Positions 16,213 through 24,945 of a stretch of 64,000 nt of DNA are shown in pieces (the first letter of the stretch is position 1; each line of letters opens with the position of its first letter). Source of the stretch: Flammeovirgaceae bacterium UBA5585 (GTDB lineage Bacteria; Bacteroidota; Bacteroidia; Cytophagales; Cyclobacteriaceae). A program made the position numbers and the translations under genes. The notes under the pieces are model-generated. The model ran no database searches and had not been told where the DNA came from. It saw only the letters and a program-made list of their open reading frames with translations. The DNA is taken from the NCBI GenBank assembly GCA_002425185.1, contig DILT01000003.1:80370-144369 (forward strand), in the 5' to 3' direction.

Positions 16213-18111
16213 ATGGCTAAAGCTTCAAAACCTGAAAAAGCATCATCCATTTTTGATTATACCGAAGACAGCATAAAGTCACTTGACTGGCGGGAACACA
16301 TCCGGCTTCGACCGGGTATGTACATTGGTAAACTGGGAGACGGTTCTTCCAAAGACGATGGCATTTATGTGCTGGTAAAAGAAGTGATGGATAACGCTAT
16401 CGATGAGCACATGATGGGGCATGGAAAGACCATCGATATCAAAATCACCGATAAGGGCGTTACCGTACGTGATTACGGGCGGGGTATTCCGCTGGGTAAG
16501 GTGGTGGATGTGGTTTCCAAGATCAACACCGGTGCAAAATATGATTCAGGAGCCTTTCAAAAATCGGTAGGATTGAATGGAGTAGGTACAAAGGCGGTCA
16601 ATGCGTTGTCCAACTATTTTAAGGTGCAGGCTTTCCGCGATGGCCAAACCAAGTTGGCCGAATTCAAAAAGGGTGTACTGACCAACGATCCGCGGGCCGG
16701 CAAAACCAGTGAACGTAACGGTACGCTGGTTGAATTTGAGCCAGATAACACCATGTTCAAGAATTACCACTTCATTCCGGAATACCTGGAAGACCTGATG
16801 TGGAACTACGCCTTCCTGAATGCGGGCCTAACCATTAACTATAACGGTAAAAAGTTTTACTCCAAGGATGGTTTACTTGATCTGCTTAAGCAGAAAACCG
16901 AGCCGGAGGAATTACGCTACCCGATTATCCATATCACCGGCAACGATATTGAGTTTGCCCTCACGCATGGCAATCAGTACGGTGAAGAATACTATTCTTT
17001 CGTGAATGGTCAGAACACCACACAAGGCGGAACACACTTGGCAGCGTTTCGGGAAGGGTTGATTAAAGGGGTTCGGGAATTCTTCAAAAAAGACTTTGAT
17101 GCTTCCGATATCCGCGCCAGCGTTATTGCCGCTATTGCCGTGCGGGTGCAGGAACCGGTGTTTGAGTCACAGACAAAAACAAAACTAGGGTCCATCAACA
17201 TGGCCCCCGATGGACAGTCAGTTCGCTCCTATGTTGGCGACTTTGTAGCCAAAGAAATTGAAATTTACCTGCACAAGAATTCATCGGTGGCCGATGCCAT
17301 GCTTAAGCGCATCATGCAATCGGAACGCGAACGCAAGGAGATTGCAGGGATTAAGAAATTAGCCAATGAGCGGGCCAAAAAGGCCAACCTTCACAATAAA
17401 AAGCTGCGCGATTGCCGCTTTCATTTTGATGAAAAAGATGAACGCGGGTTCGGCTCCATGATTTTCATTACCGAAGGTGACTCGGCCAGTGGCTCTATTA
17501 CCAAATCAAGAAATGTTGAGACGCAAGCCGTCTTCTCACTAAGGGGCAAGCCGTTAAACTGTTTTGGCTTAACCAAAAAAGTGGTGTATGAAAATGAAGA
17601 ATTCAACCTGCTGCAACATGCGCTGAATATTGAAGATGGACTGGATACACTTCGTTATAACAAAGTCATTATTGCCACCGATGCCGATGTTGACGGTATG
17701 CACATCCGCTTGTTGCTGATGACCTTTTTTCTGCAGTTCTTCCCCGACCTGGTAAAAGCCGGGCATGTGTTTATTCTGGAAACTCCGCTTTTCCGGGTAC
17801 GCAATAAGAAGGAAACCATCTATTGCTACAGCGAAGAAGAAAAACAAAATGCCGTAAGCAAGTTGGGCAGTAAACCAGAGATTACACGCTTCAAGGGATT
17901 GGGTGAAATTTCACCGGAGGAATTCGGGAAGTTCATTGGCGATAACATCAGGCTGCAGCCTGTGTTGCTGCATAAGGACAGTCACTTGAAGGATATCCTG
18001 GAATTCTATATGGGTAAAAATACGCCCGATCGTCAGGAGTTTATTATTGATAACCTGCGGATTGAATTGGATAAGATTGAAGCCAATGAAGTGGAGGAAA
18101 TAGCGGTTTAA
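16213..18111 (+). CDS. parE: DNA topoisomerase IV subunit B
   Basis: 632 aa. The GHKL ATPase domain shows EVMDNAIDEHMMGHGK, GRGIPLGKVVDVVSKINTGAKYD and GLNGVGTKAVNALS. The TOPRIM domain shows FITEGDSASGSITKSR and KVIIATDADVDGMHIRLLL. The C-terminus is PEEFGKFIGDNIRL. The ATP-binding loop and short length favour topoisomerase IV over gyrase in Bacteroidota, and the A subunit follows. It powers strand passage to unlink daughter chromosomes. One extra gene (ORF6N) lies between the two subunit genes. Confidence 0.95.
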   Translation: MAKASKPEKASSIFDYTEDSIKSLDWREHIRLRPGMYIGKLGDGSSKDDGIYVLVKEVMDNAIDEHMMGHGKTIDIKITDKGVTVRDYGRGIPLGKVVDVVSKINTGAKYDSGAFQKSVGLNGVGTKAVNALSNYFKVQAFRDGQTKLAEFKKGVLTNDPRAGKTSERNGTLVEFEPDNTMFKNYHFIPEYLEDLMWNYAFLNAGLTINYNGKKFYSKDGLLDLLKQKTEPEELRYPIIHITGNDIEFALTHGNQYGEEYYSFVNGQNTTQGGTHLAAFREGLIKGVREFFKKDFDASDIRASVIAAIAVRVQEPVFESQTKTKLGSINMAPDGQSVRSYVGDFVAKEIEIYLHKNSSVADAMLKRIMQSERERKEIAGIKKLANERAKKANLHNKKLRDCRFHFDEKDERGFGSMIFITEGDSASGSITKSRNVETQAVFSLRGKPLNCFGLTKKVVYENEEFNLLQHALNIEDGLDTLRYNKVIIATDADVDGMHIRLLLMTFFLQFFPDLVKAGHVFILETPLFRVRNKKETIYCYSEEEKQNAVSKLGSKPEITRFKGLGEISPEEFGKFIGDNIRLQPVLLHKDSHLKDILEFYMGKNTPDRQEFIIDNLRIELDKIEANEVEEIAV

Positions 18112-18135
18112 ACTTTTTTGAAGAATTATTCCTAT

Positions 18136-18672
18136 ATGGCCAAGTCTGAAGAACTAGTTATCCCTGAGGAGCGCATTATGGCACGTATCTTTCTTCTTCG
18201 AAAAGAAAAGGTAATGCTGGATTTTCACCTTGCAGAGTTGTATCAGGTTAAAACAAAAGCTTTGAAGCAAGCCGTCAGACGTAATATCGATAGATTTCCT
18301 GATGATTTTATGTTTGAACTCACCCAGGAAGAGTGGTCCGTCTTGAGGTCACAGTTTGTGACCTCAAAGTCAGACTGGGGAGGTATTCGATACCCACCTT
18401 TCGCCTTTACGGAGCAGGGAGTGGCCATGCTATCCAGTATATTAAGAAGTAAGCGGGCAATTGATATGAACATTGCAATTATCAGAACCTTTGTGTTTCT
18501 AAGACGAATGGTGTCTGGTTATAAAGATATCATGAGAAAACTTGAGACGATGGAGCGCAAATACGAAGGTCGTTTTAAAGAAATATACAACACCCTCAAC
18601 TATCTTATTAATCCACCGGAAGGAGAGAAGAGACCAATCGGATTTAAACGAAAAGACGAGAAAGAAAAATGA
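18136..18672 (+). CDS. ORF6N-domain DNA-binding protein
   Basis: 178 aa from ATG 18136. The N-terminal block EERIMARIFLLRKEKVMLDFHLAELYQVKTKALKQAVRRN, then RFPDDFMFELTQEEW, is the ORF6N domain (KilA-N related), found in phage antirepressors and in stand-alone bacterial proteins. YPPFAFTEQGVAMLSSIL and the following helix IDMNIAIIRTFVFLRRMV are equally typical. The C-terminus is charged and possibly helical. It lies 24 bp after parE and its stop overlaps the parC ATG (ATGA at 18669-18672), so it is coupled with topoisomerase IV. Function is unknown; a transcriptional regulator is the usual guess. Confidence 0.9.
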   Translation: MAKSEELVIPEERIMARIFLLRKEKVMLDFHLAELYQVKTKALKQAVRRNIDRFPDDFMFELTQEEWSVLRSQFVTSKSDWGGIRYPPFAFTEQGVAMLSSILRSKRAIDMNIAIIRTFVFLRRMVSGYKDIMRKLETMERKYEGRFKEIYNTLNYLINPPEGEKRPIGFKRKDEKEK

Positions 18673-21521
18673 GTAAGAAAAAGTCTGCACCCGTAAGACC
18701 TAAAAAATCAAAAGCTGAAAATAAGGGAGATGATGGAGCCCACTCAGTAGGCGTGGATGGCCTGTATGAGAATTGGTTTCTTGACTATGCCTCCTATGTA
18801 ATTCTGGAGCGTGCCGTGCCTCGTATCGAAGACGGCCTGAAGCCGGTGCAACGCAGGATCATGCACTCGTTGAAAGAGATGGATGACGGCCGCTTTAATA
18901 AGGTGGCTAATGTGATCGGTAATACTATGCAGTACCATCCGCATGGTGATGCCGCCATAGGAGAGGCCATCGTAAATATCGGGCAGAAAGATATTCTTAT
19001 TGAAACGCAGGGTAACTGGGGCGATGTACGTACAGGCGACAGCGCAGCCGCACCCCGTTACATTGAAGCCAGGCTATCAAAGTTTGCGCTGGATGTTGTT
19101 TATAATGCTCAGACTACCGAGTGGCAACTTTCGTATGATGGACGTAAAAAGGAGCCTGTAACACTGCCTGTCAAATTTCCGCTATTGCTGGCTAATGGCG
19201 TTGAAGGTATTGCCGTAGGGCTTTCAACCAAAATATTACCCCACAATTTTTGTGAACTGATTAAGGCGTCTATCGATGTATTAAAGGGTAAAAACCCCAA
19301 AGTTTTCCCCGATTTTCCTACAGGGGGCATTGGCGATTTTACCGAGTATAACCAGGGTCTGAGGGGAGGTAAAATAAAGGTCAGAGCAAAAATTGATATA
19401 GTTGACAAAAAGACACTGGCCATCAGAGAGATACCATTCTCTACCACTACCACTTCTTTGATGGAATCCATCGTAAAGGCCAGCGAAAAGGGGCAGATAA
19501 AAGTGAAGCAGGTGGTGGATAATACCGCTAAGGATGTGGAAATACAGATCCACCTGCAGCCGGGTCAATCGCCCGAAGTGGCCATGGATGCGCTCTATGC
19601 CTTTACGGATTGCGAAATAAGCATTTCGCCTAATGCCTGCGTGATTGTGGAAGATAAACCGCAATTCATGACGGTAAATGATATTCTGAAGTACAATACC
19701 CAACAAACCGTAAAGCTGCTAAAGCAGGAGTTGGAGATCAAAAAGGCCGAATTGAAGGAGAAAATCCTGTTTTCATCCCTGGAGAAGATATTCATCGAAA
19801 ACCGCATTTACCGCGATATTGAAGAGTGCGAAAGCTGGGAAGAAGTTATTAAAACCATCGATAAGGGCCTGAAACCCCATAAAAAGAAGTTTTACAGGGA
19901 AATTACCACCGATGATATTGTCCGGCTTACGGAAATCAAGATCAAGCGTATTTCCAAATTCGACTCGTTTAAGGCCGATGAGTTGCTCAAAGACCTCGAA
20001 AAGCAGTTAAAGGAAACGGAGCACCACCTGAAACATCTTACCGAGTATGCGATTGCCTACTACCAAAATTTGTTGGATAAATATGGTAAGGGACGTGAAC
20101 GCAAAACAGAGATCAAGAGCTTCCAGTCGGTTACGGCAACGGAAGTAATCGCCATCAACCAAAAGCTTTATGTAAACCGGACCGATGGCTTTGTGGGGTA
20201 TGGACTGAAACGTGATGAATATATCTGCGATTGCTCCGAGCTTGATGACATCATCGTTATCCGTAAGGATGGTAAAGCGTTGATCAGTCGTATAGCCGAG
20301 CGCGTCTTTATGGGTAAGGATATTTTGTACATAGGCGTTTGGAAAAAAGGTGACGATCGCATGGTCTATAACCTGATCTATTCTGATGGTAAATCCGGTA
20401 AAGGTTTTGTGAAGCGCTTCACGATGCCAGGCGTTATCCGTGATAAGGAATATGATTTAACGCAAGGTCATCCGAACTCGAAGATTCATTATGTAACGGG
20501 TAATCCGAACGGTGAAGCTGAGATCGTTGAAGTGAAGTTGTCGCAGTCGAGCACGGCCCGCAAAAAAATATTTGAATTTGATTTTGCTGATCTGGAAGTG
20601 AAAGGTCGTGGCGCGCGTGGTAATATTCTTACCAAGTATCCCATCCGTAAAGTCGACTTTTTGCAAGCGGGTACTTCAACCTTAGGTAAATTGAATTTGT
20701 GGTACGATGCCGATGCCGGTAAGCTGAACAAAGATGAGCGCGGCAAGTACCTCGGCAAGTTTGCAGGCGAAGATCAGATTATCACCTTCCTGCGCAACGG
20801 TTCCTATCGGATAACCGGCTATGATTTAACCACCCGCTTTGATCCGGAAAAAACCCTGGCTGTGGAGAAGTTCAATCCTAAAAAAGTGATCTCGGCTGTG
20901 TACATCGATGGGGAGTCGAAGCAGCATATGGTGAAGCGTTTTAAAGTAGAGACTACTACAGCTGACAAAGAATTCGGGTTTATTTCGGAAGCCATAGGTT
21001 CGCGCCTTGTATTGGTAACAACGAGCGATACACCGGAAATTGAACTTGAGTTAATTAAAGGAAAGGACAAAAAGAAGGTTACGGAGGTCATCAACCTGGA
21101 AGATTTGGTGGATGTGAAAGGATGGAAGGCACTGGGCAACCGGCTCAGTCAGTTTAAGGTTACCAAGGTACATTTACCGGACGAGCCGGAAGATCAAGCC
21201 CCTGACGAAGCTGACGACACTGAGGCGACCGAAACCGGAAAGGGTGGCGAGTCGCCAAAAAAAAAAGAAGGGGAGCCCAACGAGCAAGCCAGCCTCTTCG
21301 AAGAGCCCAAAAGCCAAAGCAAAGACGACAGCAACCAAGGCAAAAAAGCAAAGCCAAAAGTCGAGCAGGCAAGCCTCTTCGAAGCGCCCAAGCCAGCTGA
21401 AAAAAGCGAGCAAAGCCAAAGCGAGAAAAGTGAGCCGAAAACGGTAGTCAAGAAAACAGACAAGCCATCGCAAGGCGGTAAAGCATTTGGTGTGGGGGAA
21501 ACGATTGAGTTGGAGTTATAA
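18669..21521 (+). CDS. parC: DNA topoisomerase IV subunit A with long acidic/basic tail
   Basis: 950 aa. The breakage-reunion domain includes the catalytic tyrosine at about residue 131 in APRYIEARL, preceded by MQYHPHGDAAIGEAI. A coiled-coil-rich middle follows (KQLKETEHHLKHL), then a beta-pinwheel-like C-terminal region to about residue 830. The last 110 residues are low complexity (Lys, Glu, Ser, Gln) and contain the hexapeptide QASLFE twice, at about 873-878 and 900-905. QxSLF resembles the sliding-clamp-binding pentapeptide. The antisense frames there are shadows. It is coupled to the ORF6N gene and partners ParE in decatenation. Confidence 0.94.
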   Translation: MSKKKSAPVRPKKSKAENKGDDGAHSVGVDGLYENWFLDYASYVILERAVPRIEDGLKPVQRRIMHSLKEMDDGRFNKVANVIGNTMQYHPHGDAAIGEAIVNIGQKDILIETQGNWGDVRTGDSAAAPRYIEARLSKFALDVVYNAQTTEWQLSYDGRKKEPVTLPVKFPLLLANGVEGIAVGLSTKILPHNFCELIKASIDVLKGKNPKVFPDFPTGGIGDFTEYNQGLRGGKIKVRAKIDIVDKKTLAIREIPFSTTTTSLMESIVKASEKGQIKVKQVVDNTAKDVEIQIHLQPGQSPEVAMDALYAFTDCEISISPNACVIVEDKPQFMTVNDILKYNTQQTVKLLKQELEIKKAELKEKILFSSLEKIFIENRIYRDIEECESWEEVIKTIDKGLKPHKKKFYREITTDDIVRLTEIKIKRISKFDSFKADELLKDLEKQLKETEHHLKHLTEYAIAYYQNLLDKYGKGRERKTEIKSFQSVTATEVIAINQKLYVNRTDGFVGYGLKRDEYICDCSELDDIIVIRKDGKALISRIAERVFMGKDILYIGVWKKGDDRMVYNLIYSDGKSGKGFVKRFTMPGVIRDKEYDLTQGHPNSKIHYVTGNPNGEAEIVEVKLSQSSTARKKIFEFDFADLEVKGRGARGNILTKYPIRKVDFLQAGTSTLGKLNLWYDADAGKLNKDERGKYLGKFAGEDQIITFLRNGSYRITGYDLTTRFDPEKTLAVEKFNPKKVISAVYIDGESKQHMVKRFKVETTTADKEFGFISEAIGSRLVLVTTSDTPEIELELIKGKDKKKVTEVINLEDLVDVKGWKALGNRLSQFKVTKVHLPDEPEDQAPDEADDTEATETGKGGESPKKKEGEPNEQASLFEEPKSQSKDDSNQGKKAKPKVEQASLFEAPKPAEKSEQSQSEKSEPKTVVKKTDKPSQGGKAFGVGETIELEL

Positions 21522-21537
21522 GATGGTGTATTATTTA

Positions 21538-21545
21538 TACTTTTG
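21538..21545 (+). promoter_or_regulatory. -7 box of the AraC-type regulator gene
   Basis: TACTTTTG matches TAnnTTTG, 22 bp before ATG 21568. A TTG at 21510-21512 is a possible but rather distant -33 element. Confidence 0.4.
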
Positions 21546-21567
21546 ATCTGAACCTGCATGTTCAGTA

Positions 21568-22698
21568 ATGCTGCTTATACCCTTCATCTCCATTGCCGGA
21601 ATTGCCATTGCGCTGTTTACCTGTAGTCTTATTGCCACAAAAGGTAATATTCGTCTTACTGATGGATTATTGATTTCATGGCTCCTGGCACTTGCGCTAA
21701 ACCAAACTTATTTTCTGCTAACCGGTTTTGAATTTTCACAGCTGGTGAGCATCTCGCCTGCCTTGCATCTGGTAGGTATTTCAACGGTTTTACTGCATTC
21801 ACCATTGTTGTATCTGTTTGCCAGGTTTTCTTTTTCTAAAAGCCTGAAGGGGTCTGAAGTAATCCATGCTCTTCCTTTTATATTTTTCCTGCTCAGCTTT
21901 GGTATATTGCTTGTAATTCACCCGGATAGCCTCACTTTCAAGTATGGGTTTATCTGGTTTACTGAGAGCATTGTTCCATTTAACTACTATGGGCTTTTTC
22001 TTGCATTTGTTGCAGGTGCATATACCATTGCTGCTTTTCTGGCAATACGCAAACACAAAGCGCATCTTAGCCAAACCCAATCCAGTGAAATCCGAAACGT
22101 GCTCAATTGGCTGCAATATTGGATTGTTGCCGCAATTATCTTCTTTATTGCCACTTATCTTGCCGTAGAGTTATCGGTTTCTAACCGACAATACGATTCC
22201 CGGTTTACATTCCAGGTGGTTAGCGTGTTTATCACCTTCTATATTGTTTATGTAAGCTTTTGGGGAATACGTAAAACCGATGCATTCCGGAATTTGGCGC
22301 CAATCGGGCTGGATCTTTCAACCCCGTTTGTTACCAATGATAAAGATGCGGATGAGCTGGCGCAGGCATTACAAGAATCACTCGAACGAGATCAGCACTA
22401 TCTTGATCCTGATCTTTCTTTAATCAGGCTGGCTGAAATCATGAAAACTCCTCCCGGTAAGCTATCCTATGCTATCAATAATTGTTTGGGTAAGAACTTT
22501 TATGACTTTGTAAATGAATATCGGGTAAAGGAGTTTTTAAAACGGCTTTCTGAAAAGCAATATGCCCACCTTTCACTGCTTGGTTTGGCCTTCGAATGTG
22601 GATTCCGGTCCAAATCAACGTTTAATGCTTTTTTCAAGAAGCAAACCGGTCAAACACCGTCAGCATACAAGAAAAACCTGGAAAAGAAGTCCGTTTAA
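21568..22698 (+). CDS. Membrane-anchored AraC-family transcriptional regulator
   Basis: 376 aa. The first 230 residues hold about seven hydrophobic helices (for example ISIAGIAIALFTCSLIA, PFIFFLLSFGILLVI, YWIVAAIIFFIATYLAV). The last 100 carry two helix-turn-helix units of the AraC type: LSLIRLAEIMKTPPGKLSYAIN, FYDFVNEYRVKEFLKRL and LSLLGLAFECGFRSKSTFNAFFKKQTGQTPSAYKK. This 7TM-plus-AraC layout is common in Bacteroidota. The signal sensed is unknown. The DUF2141 and membrane genes just downstream are plausible targets. Confidence 0.9.
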   Translation: MLLIPFISIAGIAIALFTCSLIATKGNIRLTDGLLISWLLALALNQTYFLLTGFEFSQLVSISPALHLVGISTVLLHSPLLYLFARFSFSKSLKGSEVIHALPFIFFLLSFGILLVIHPDSLTFKYGFIWFTESIVPFNYYGLFLAFVAGAYTIAAFLAIRKHKAHLSQTQSSEIRNVLNWLQYWIVAAIIFFIATYLAVELSVSNRQYDSRFTFQVVSVFITFYIVYVSFWGIRKTDAFRNLAPIGLDLSTPFVTNDKDADELAQALQESLERDQHYLDPDLSLIRLAEIMKTPPGKLSYAINNCLGKNFYDFVNEYRVKEFLKRLSEKQYAHLSLLGLAFECGFRSKSTFNAFFKKQTGQTPSAYKKNLEKKSV

Positions 22699-22769
22699 AT
22701 TTCTGCGGACGCTCCAACTTTCGGTTGTAAATACTTTTGGCTCATGGATTCATAAAATCTTTGTGAGTT

Positions 22770-23183
22770 ATGATACGACCAATTTTACTCGCTGGTGCCT
22801 GCATTTCATTTACGATGCTGTGGGCGCAAGACACTACCCTTAAAATATCTGTACAAAAAGTTCAACCCGGGCAAGGACACGTTCGGGTCTGTTTATTCGA
22901 TAATGAAAAGGATTTTTTAAATCGTGCCAGGCAATGTATTGATGTTGAAGCTACCGGTGAAACTTCAGTTCAAACTACTTTTCAGCAAGTAGAGAATGGC
23001 ACTTATGCTGTGGTTGTTTACCAGGACATGAACAGTAATGGTAAACTGGACAGAAACTGGATGGGGTTACCTGCAGAACCGTATGGTTTTTCGAATAATC
23101 CATCAACGCTATTCGGGCCACCGTCATTCAGTAAAGCGTCTTTTCAACTCACAAAGTCAACATCCATAATCATTCGCTTATGA
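22770..23183 (+). CDS. DUF2141-family secreted protein
   Basis: 137 aa with a signal peptide (MIRPILLAGACISFTMLWAQ). The body LKISVQKVQPGQGHVRVCLFDNEKDFL, then GTYAVVVYQDMNSNGKLDRNWMGLPAEPYGFSNN, is the DUF2141 signature, including the D-x-N-x-N-G-x-LD loop that resembles a calcium-binding loop. The family is widespread in Bacteroidota and probably extracytoplasmic; its role is unknown. The stop overlaps the next ATG (ATGA at 23180-23183), so the two are likely co-translated. Confidence 0.88.
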   Translation: MIRPILLAGACISFTMLWAQDTTLKISVQKVQPGQGHVRVCLFDNEKDFLNRARQCIDVEATGETSVQTTFQQVENGTYAVVVYQDMNSNGKLDRNWMGLPAEPYGFSNNPSTLFGPPSFSKASFQLTKSTSIIIRL

Positions 23184-23932
23184 AGGCGTTTATTCGGCTG
23201 TTGCATTTCCAAAGCCGGATACTTTATTATACCGGACTTATTCATTTTGTTCTTGCTATCGTTTTCTTGCTGTTGATGGGTATGGATTCCCGTACCGTGC
23301 AACAGGAAAGTGTTTGGTTAAAGCCATTTCGCTTTGCTGTTTCCATCGGTTTATTCACGTGGACATTCGCCTGGTTTACAGGCTTTGTTCAAAAATATAC
23401 CCGTACAATCAGAGTACTTAACAGGCTGATAGCTACATGCATGTTTATTGAAATTATATTGATCAGTATGCAATCAGTTAGGGGAGTAGATTCCCATTTC
23501 AATGTGAGCACACCTTTTGATGCAACTGTTTTCTCCATCATGGGTGGTGTTATTGGATTTAATGCCATTGTTGTAGCCATTTGGTTTATAGTTTACAGCT
23601 TTTTCGAGAAGGGCGGAGAAGAATATCGCTCATCTGTTAGTTGGGGATTGTTGCTCTTTCTGTTGGGTAACTTTTCCGGGTACTTGCTTACCCGGTATGG
23701 CTGGCCCTCTGCTATACCAGAAGTAACTCAACACATGCCACTTACGGATTGGAAAATGAGCCTTAAAGACCTTCGTATATCCCATGCGTTAGGCTTGCAC
23801 GCGATACAGGTATTGCCATTATGCCGATATGTTATTGGCAGGTTGCGATGGAATGGTTTGCTTTTACATTTGGCAGGGGTTGTTTATGGGGTAATATATT
23901 TCTTGACTGTGATTTATAGCCTGGAACTTTAA
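23180..23932 (+). CDS. Hypothetical multi-span membrane protein
   Basis: 250 aa with about seven hydrophobic helices (FVLAIVFLLLMGMD, FAVSIGLFTWTFAWFTGF, IGFNAIVVAIWFIVYSFF, LLLFLLGNFSGYLL, LLHLAGVVYGVIYFLTVI). Conserved-looking polar spots are VWLKPFRFAVS in the first third and SHALGLHAIQVLPL near the end, where the two histidines may bind a ligand or haem. I do not recognise the family by name. It is translationally coupled to the DUF2141 gene and sits downstream of the AraC-type regulator. Confidence 0.75.
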   Translation: MKAFIRLLHFQSRILYYTGLIHFVLAIVFLLLMGMDSRTVQQESVWLKPFRFAVSIGLFTWTFAWFTGFVQKYTRTIRVLNRLIATCMFIEIILISMQSVRGVDSHFNVSTPFDATVFSIMGGVIGFNAIVVAIWFIVYSFFEKGGEEYRSSVSWGLLLFLLGNFSGYLLTRYGWPSAIPEVTQHMPLTDWKMSLKDLRISHALGLHAIQVLPLCRYVIGRLRWNGLLLHLAGVVYGVIYFLTVIYSLEL

Positions 23933-24037
23933 GGATTTTCGAAATCGAAGATGATTATTAGGATATTGTAGCTATGCTGACTTCCGCAAATCTTCTCCTT
24001 CAGCAACGTTGGTTTTCTTGCAGCCCAATGGCAGTTA

Positions 24038-24053
24038 TATTTTGAGATGGCTT
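24038..24053. repeat. Second copy of dispersed 16-mer
   Basis: TATTTTGAGATGGCTT, identical to 776-791, lies between two convergent genes. Shorter versions (TTTTGAGATGG) occur at 54817-54827 and 54941-54951. Confidence 0.45.
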
Positions 24054-24058
24054 CTTAC

Positions 24059-24943
24059 TTAAAACTTCATGTTCTCATGCTTATCCCAAATACCCCAATA
24101 GGCGCCAACATCACCTTCGGCCCCCACTTTCCAGGATTCATCGAAGGATGAGAAATAGAATACTTTGATATCTTCTTCCTTCGACCACTTTTGTGTATTG
24201 ATGAAATACTTGATGAAATTTTCTTCCGAGGGCATGGCGGCTCCAAAGTTAGTGCCTTGACTAGGCCAACCCGTCTCGCTGATGATCACCGGCTTACCGT
24301 TGGCCGCGCGAACAGCCCTGTTATACATTTCTTTCATGTACAACAAGGAATAGTCGATATGACATCCTTCCCAATAGGGGTAGCAATTGGCCAGTATCAC
24401 ATCACATGCCGCGGTGATTCTCGGCTTTACATCAAATTCAAAATATGCATCAACATAGCCAACCGGAATACCAGGTATGGCCTGCTTAACCCGATTGATA
24501 AAGGCGATTAGTTCATCCTCGGTTAAGTCGCCACGAAGCATCACTTCATTGCCTACTGCGGCTATATCAACATATCCTTCTTTCGCAATTTTAATGAGGT
24601 TTTCTAACTCCTGCTGATTTATCTTGTCATCGTTGCCTAACCATGCGCCTACCAGTGTTTTGATTCCGTACTCTCTTGCAATTTTCGGAATGAGTTCGTT
24701 CCCTTCCGTGCAGGAGAATGAACGGACCCATTTGGTATAGGGCCGGATGATTTCCATTCTTCTTCTTATTTGTGTTTCAGTGAGGATATCACCTGGCTTT
24801 TGTCCTTCGGTATACGCGCTAAAGCCGATGCCATACATCCTGGCATTCAAAACTTTTCTAAATAGTTCACGCAATGATTCGGCAGTAACTCCTTCAAACG
24901 AAAGACCCGCCAGCGATAATAATTTTTCAGCTTTAGACGACAT
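24059..24943 (-). CDS. Cytoplasmic GH17 beta-1,3-glucanase-like enzyme
   Basis: 294 aa with no signal peptide. It is a clan GH-A barrel of the GH17 type: YTKWVRSFSCTEGNE early, the acid/base Glu133 in VGNEVMLR, LANCYPYWEG, the nucleophile Glu223 in ISETGWPSQG, and SSFDESWK near the end. By family it cleaves or transglycosylates beta-1,3-glucan chains; here the absence of a signal peptide points to oligosaccharides already imported. It is the last gene of the beta-glucan locus, 2 bp after the transporter fusion, whose GH17 domain is a close paralogue. Confidence 0.88.
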   Translation of the reverse strand: MSSKAEKLLSLAGLSFEGVTAESLRELFRKVLNARMYGIGFSAYTEGQKPGDILTETQIRRRMEIIRPYTKWVRSFSCTEGNELIPKIAREYGIKTLVGAWLGNDDKINQQELENLIKIAKEGYVDIAAVGNEVMLRGDLTEDELIAFINRVKQAIPGIPVGYVDAYFEFDVKPRITAACDVILANCYPYWEGCHIDYSLLYMKEMYNRAVRAANGKPVIISETGWPSQGTNFGAAMPSEENFIKYFINTQKWSKEEDIKVFYFSSFDESWKVGAEGDVGAYWGIWDKHENMKF

Positions 24944-24945
24944 AG

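Noticed and set aside
18136..18672. Prophage at the ORF6N gene
   Set aside because: No integrase, capsid or lysis genes surround it; both neighbours are topoisomerase IV genes.
21160..21559. Several antisense or alternative frames over the ParC tail
   Set aside because: They arise from low-complexity Lys/Ser/Gln codons; the ParC frame is continuous and ends in a sensible C-terminus.
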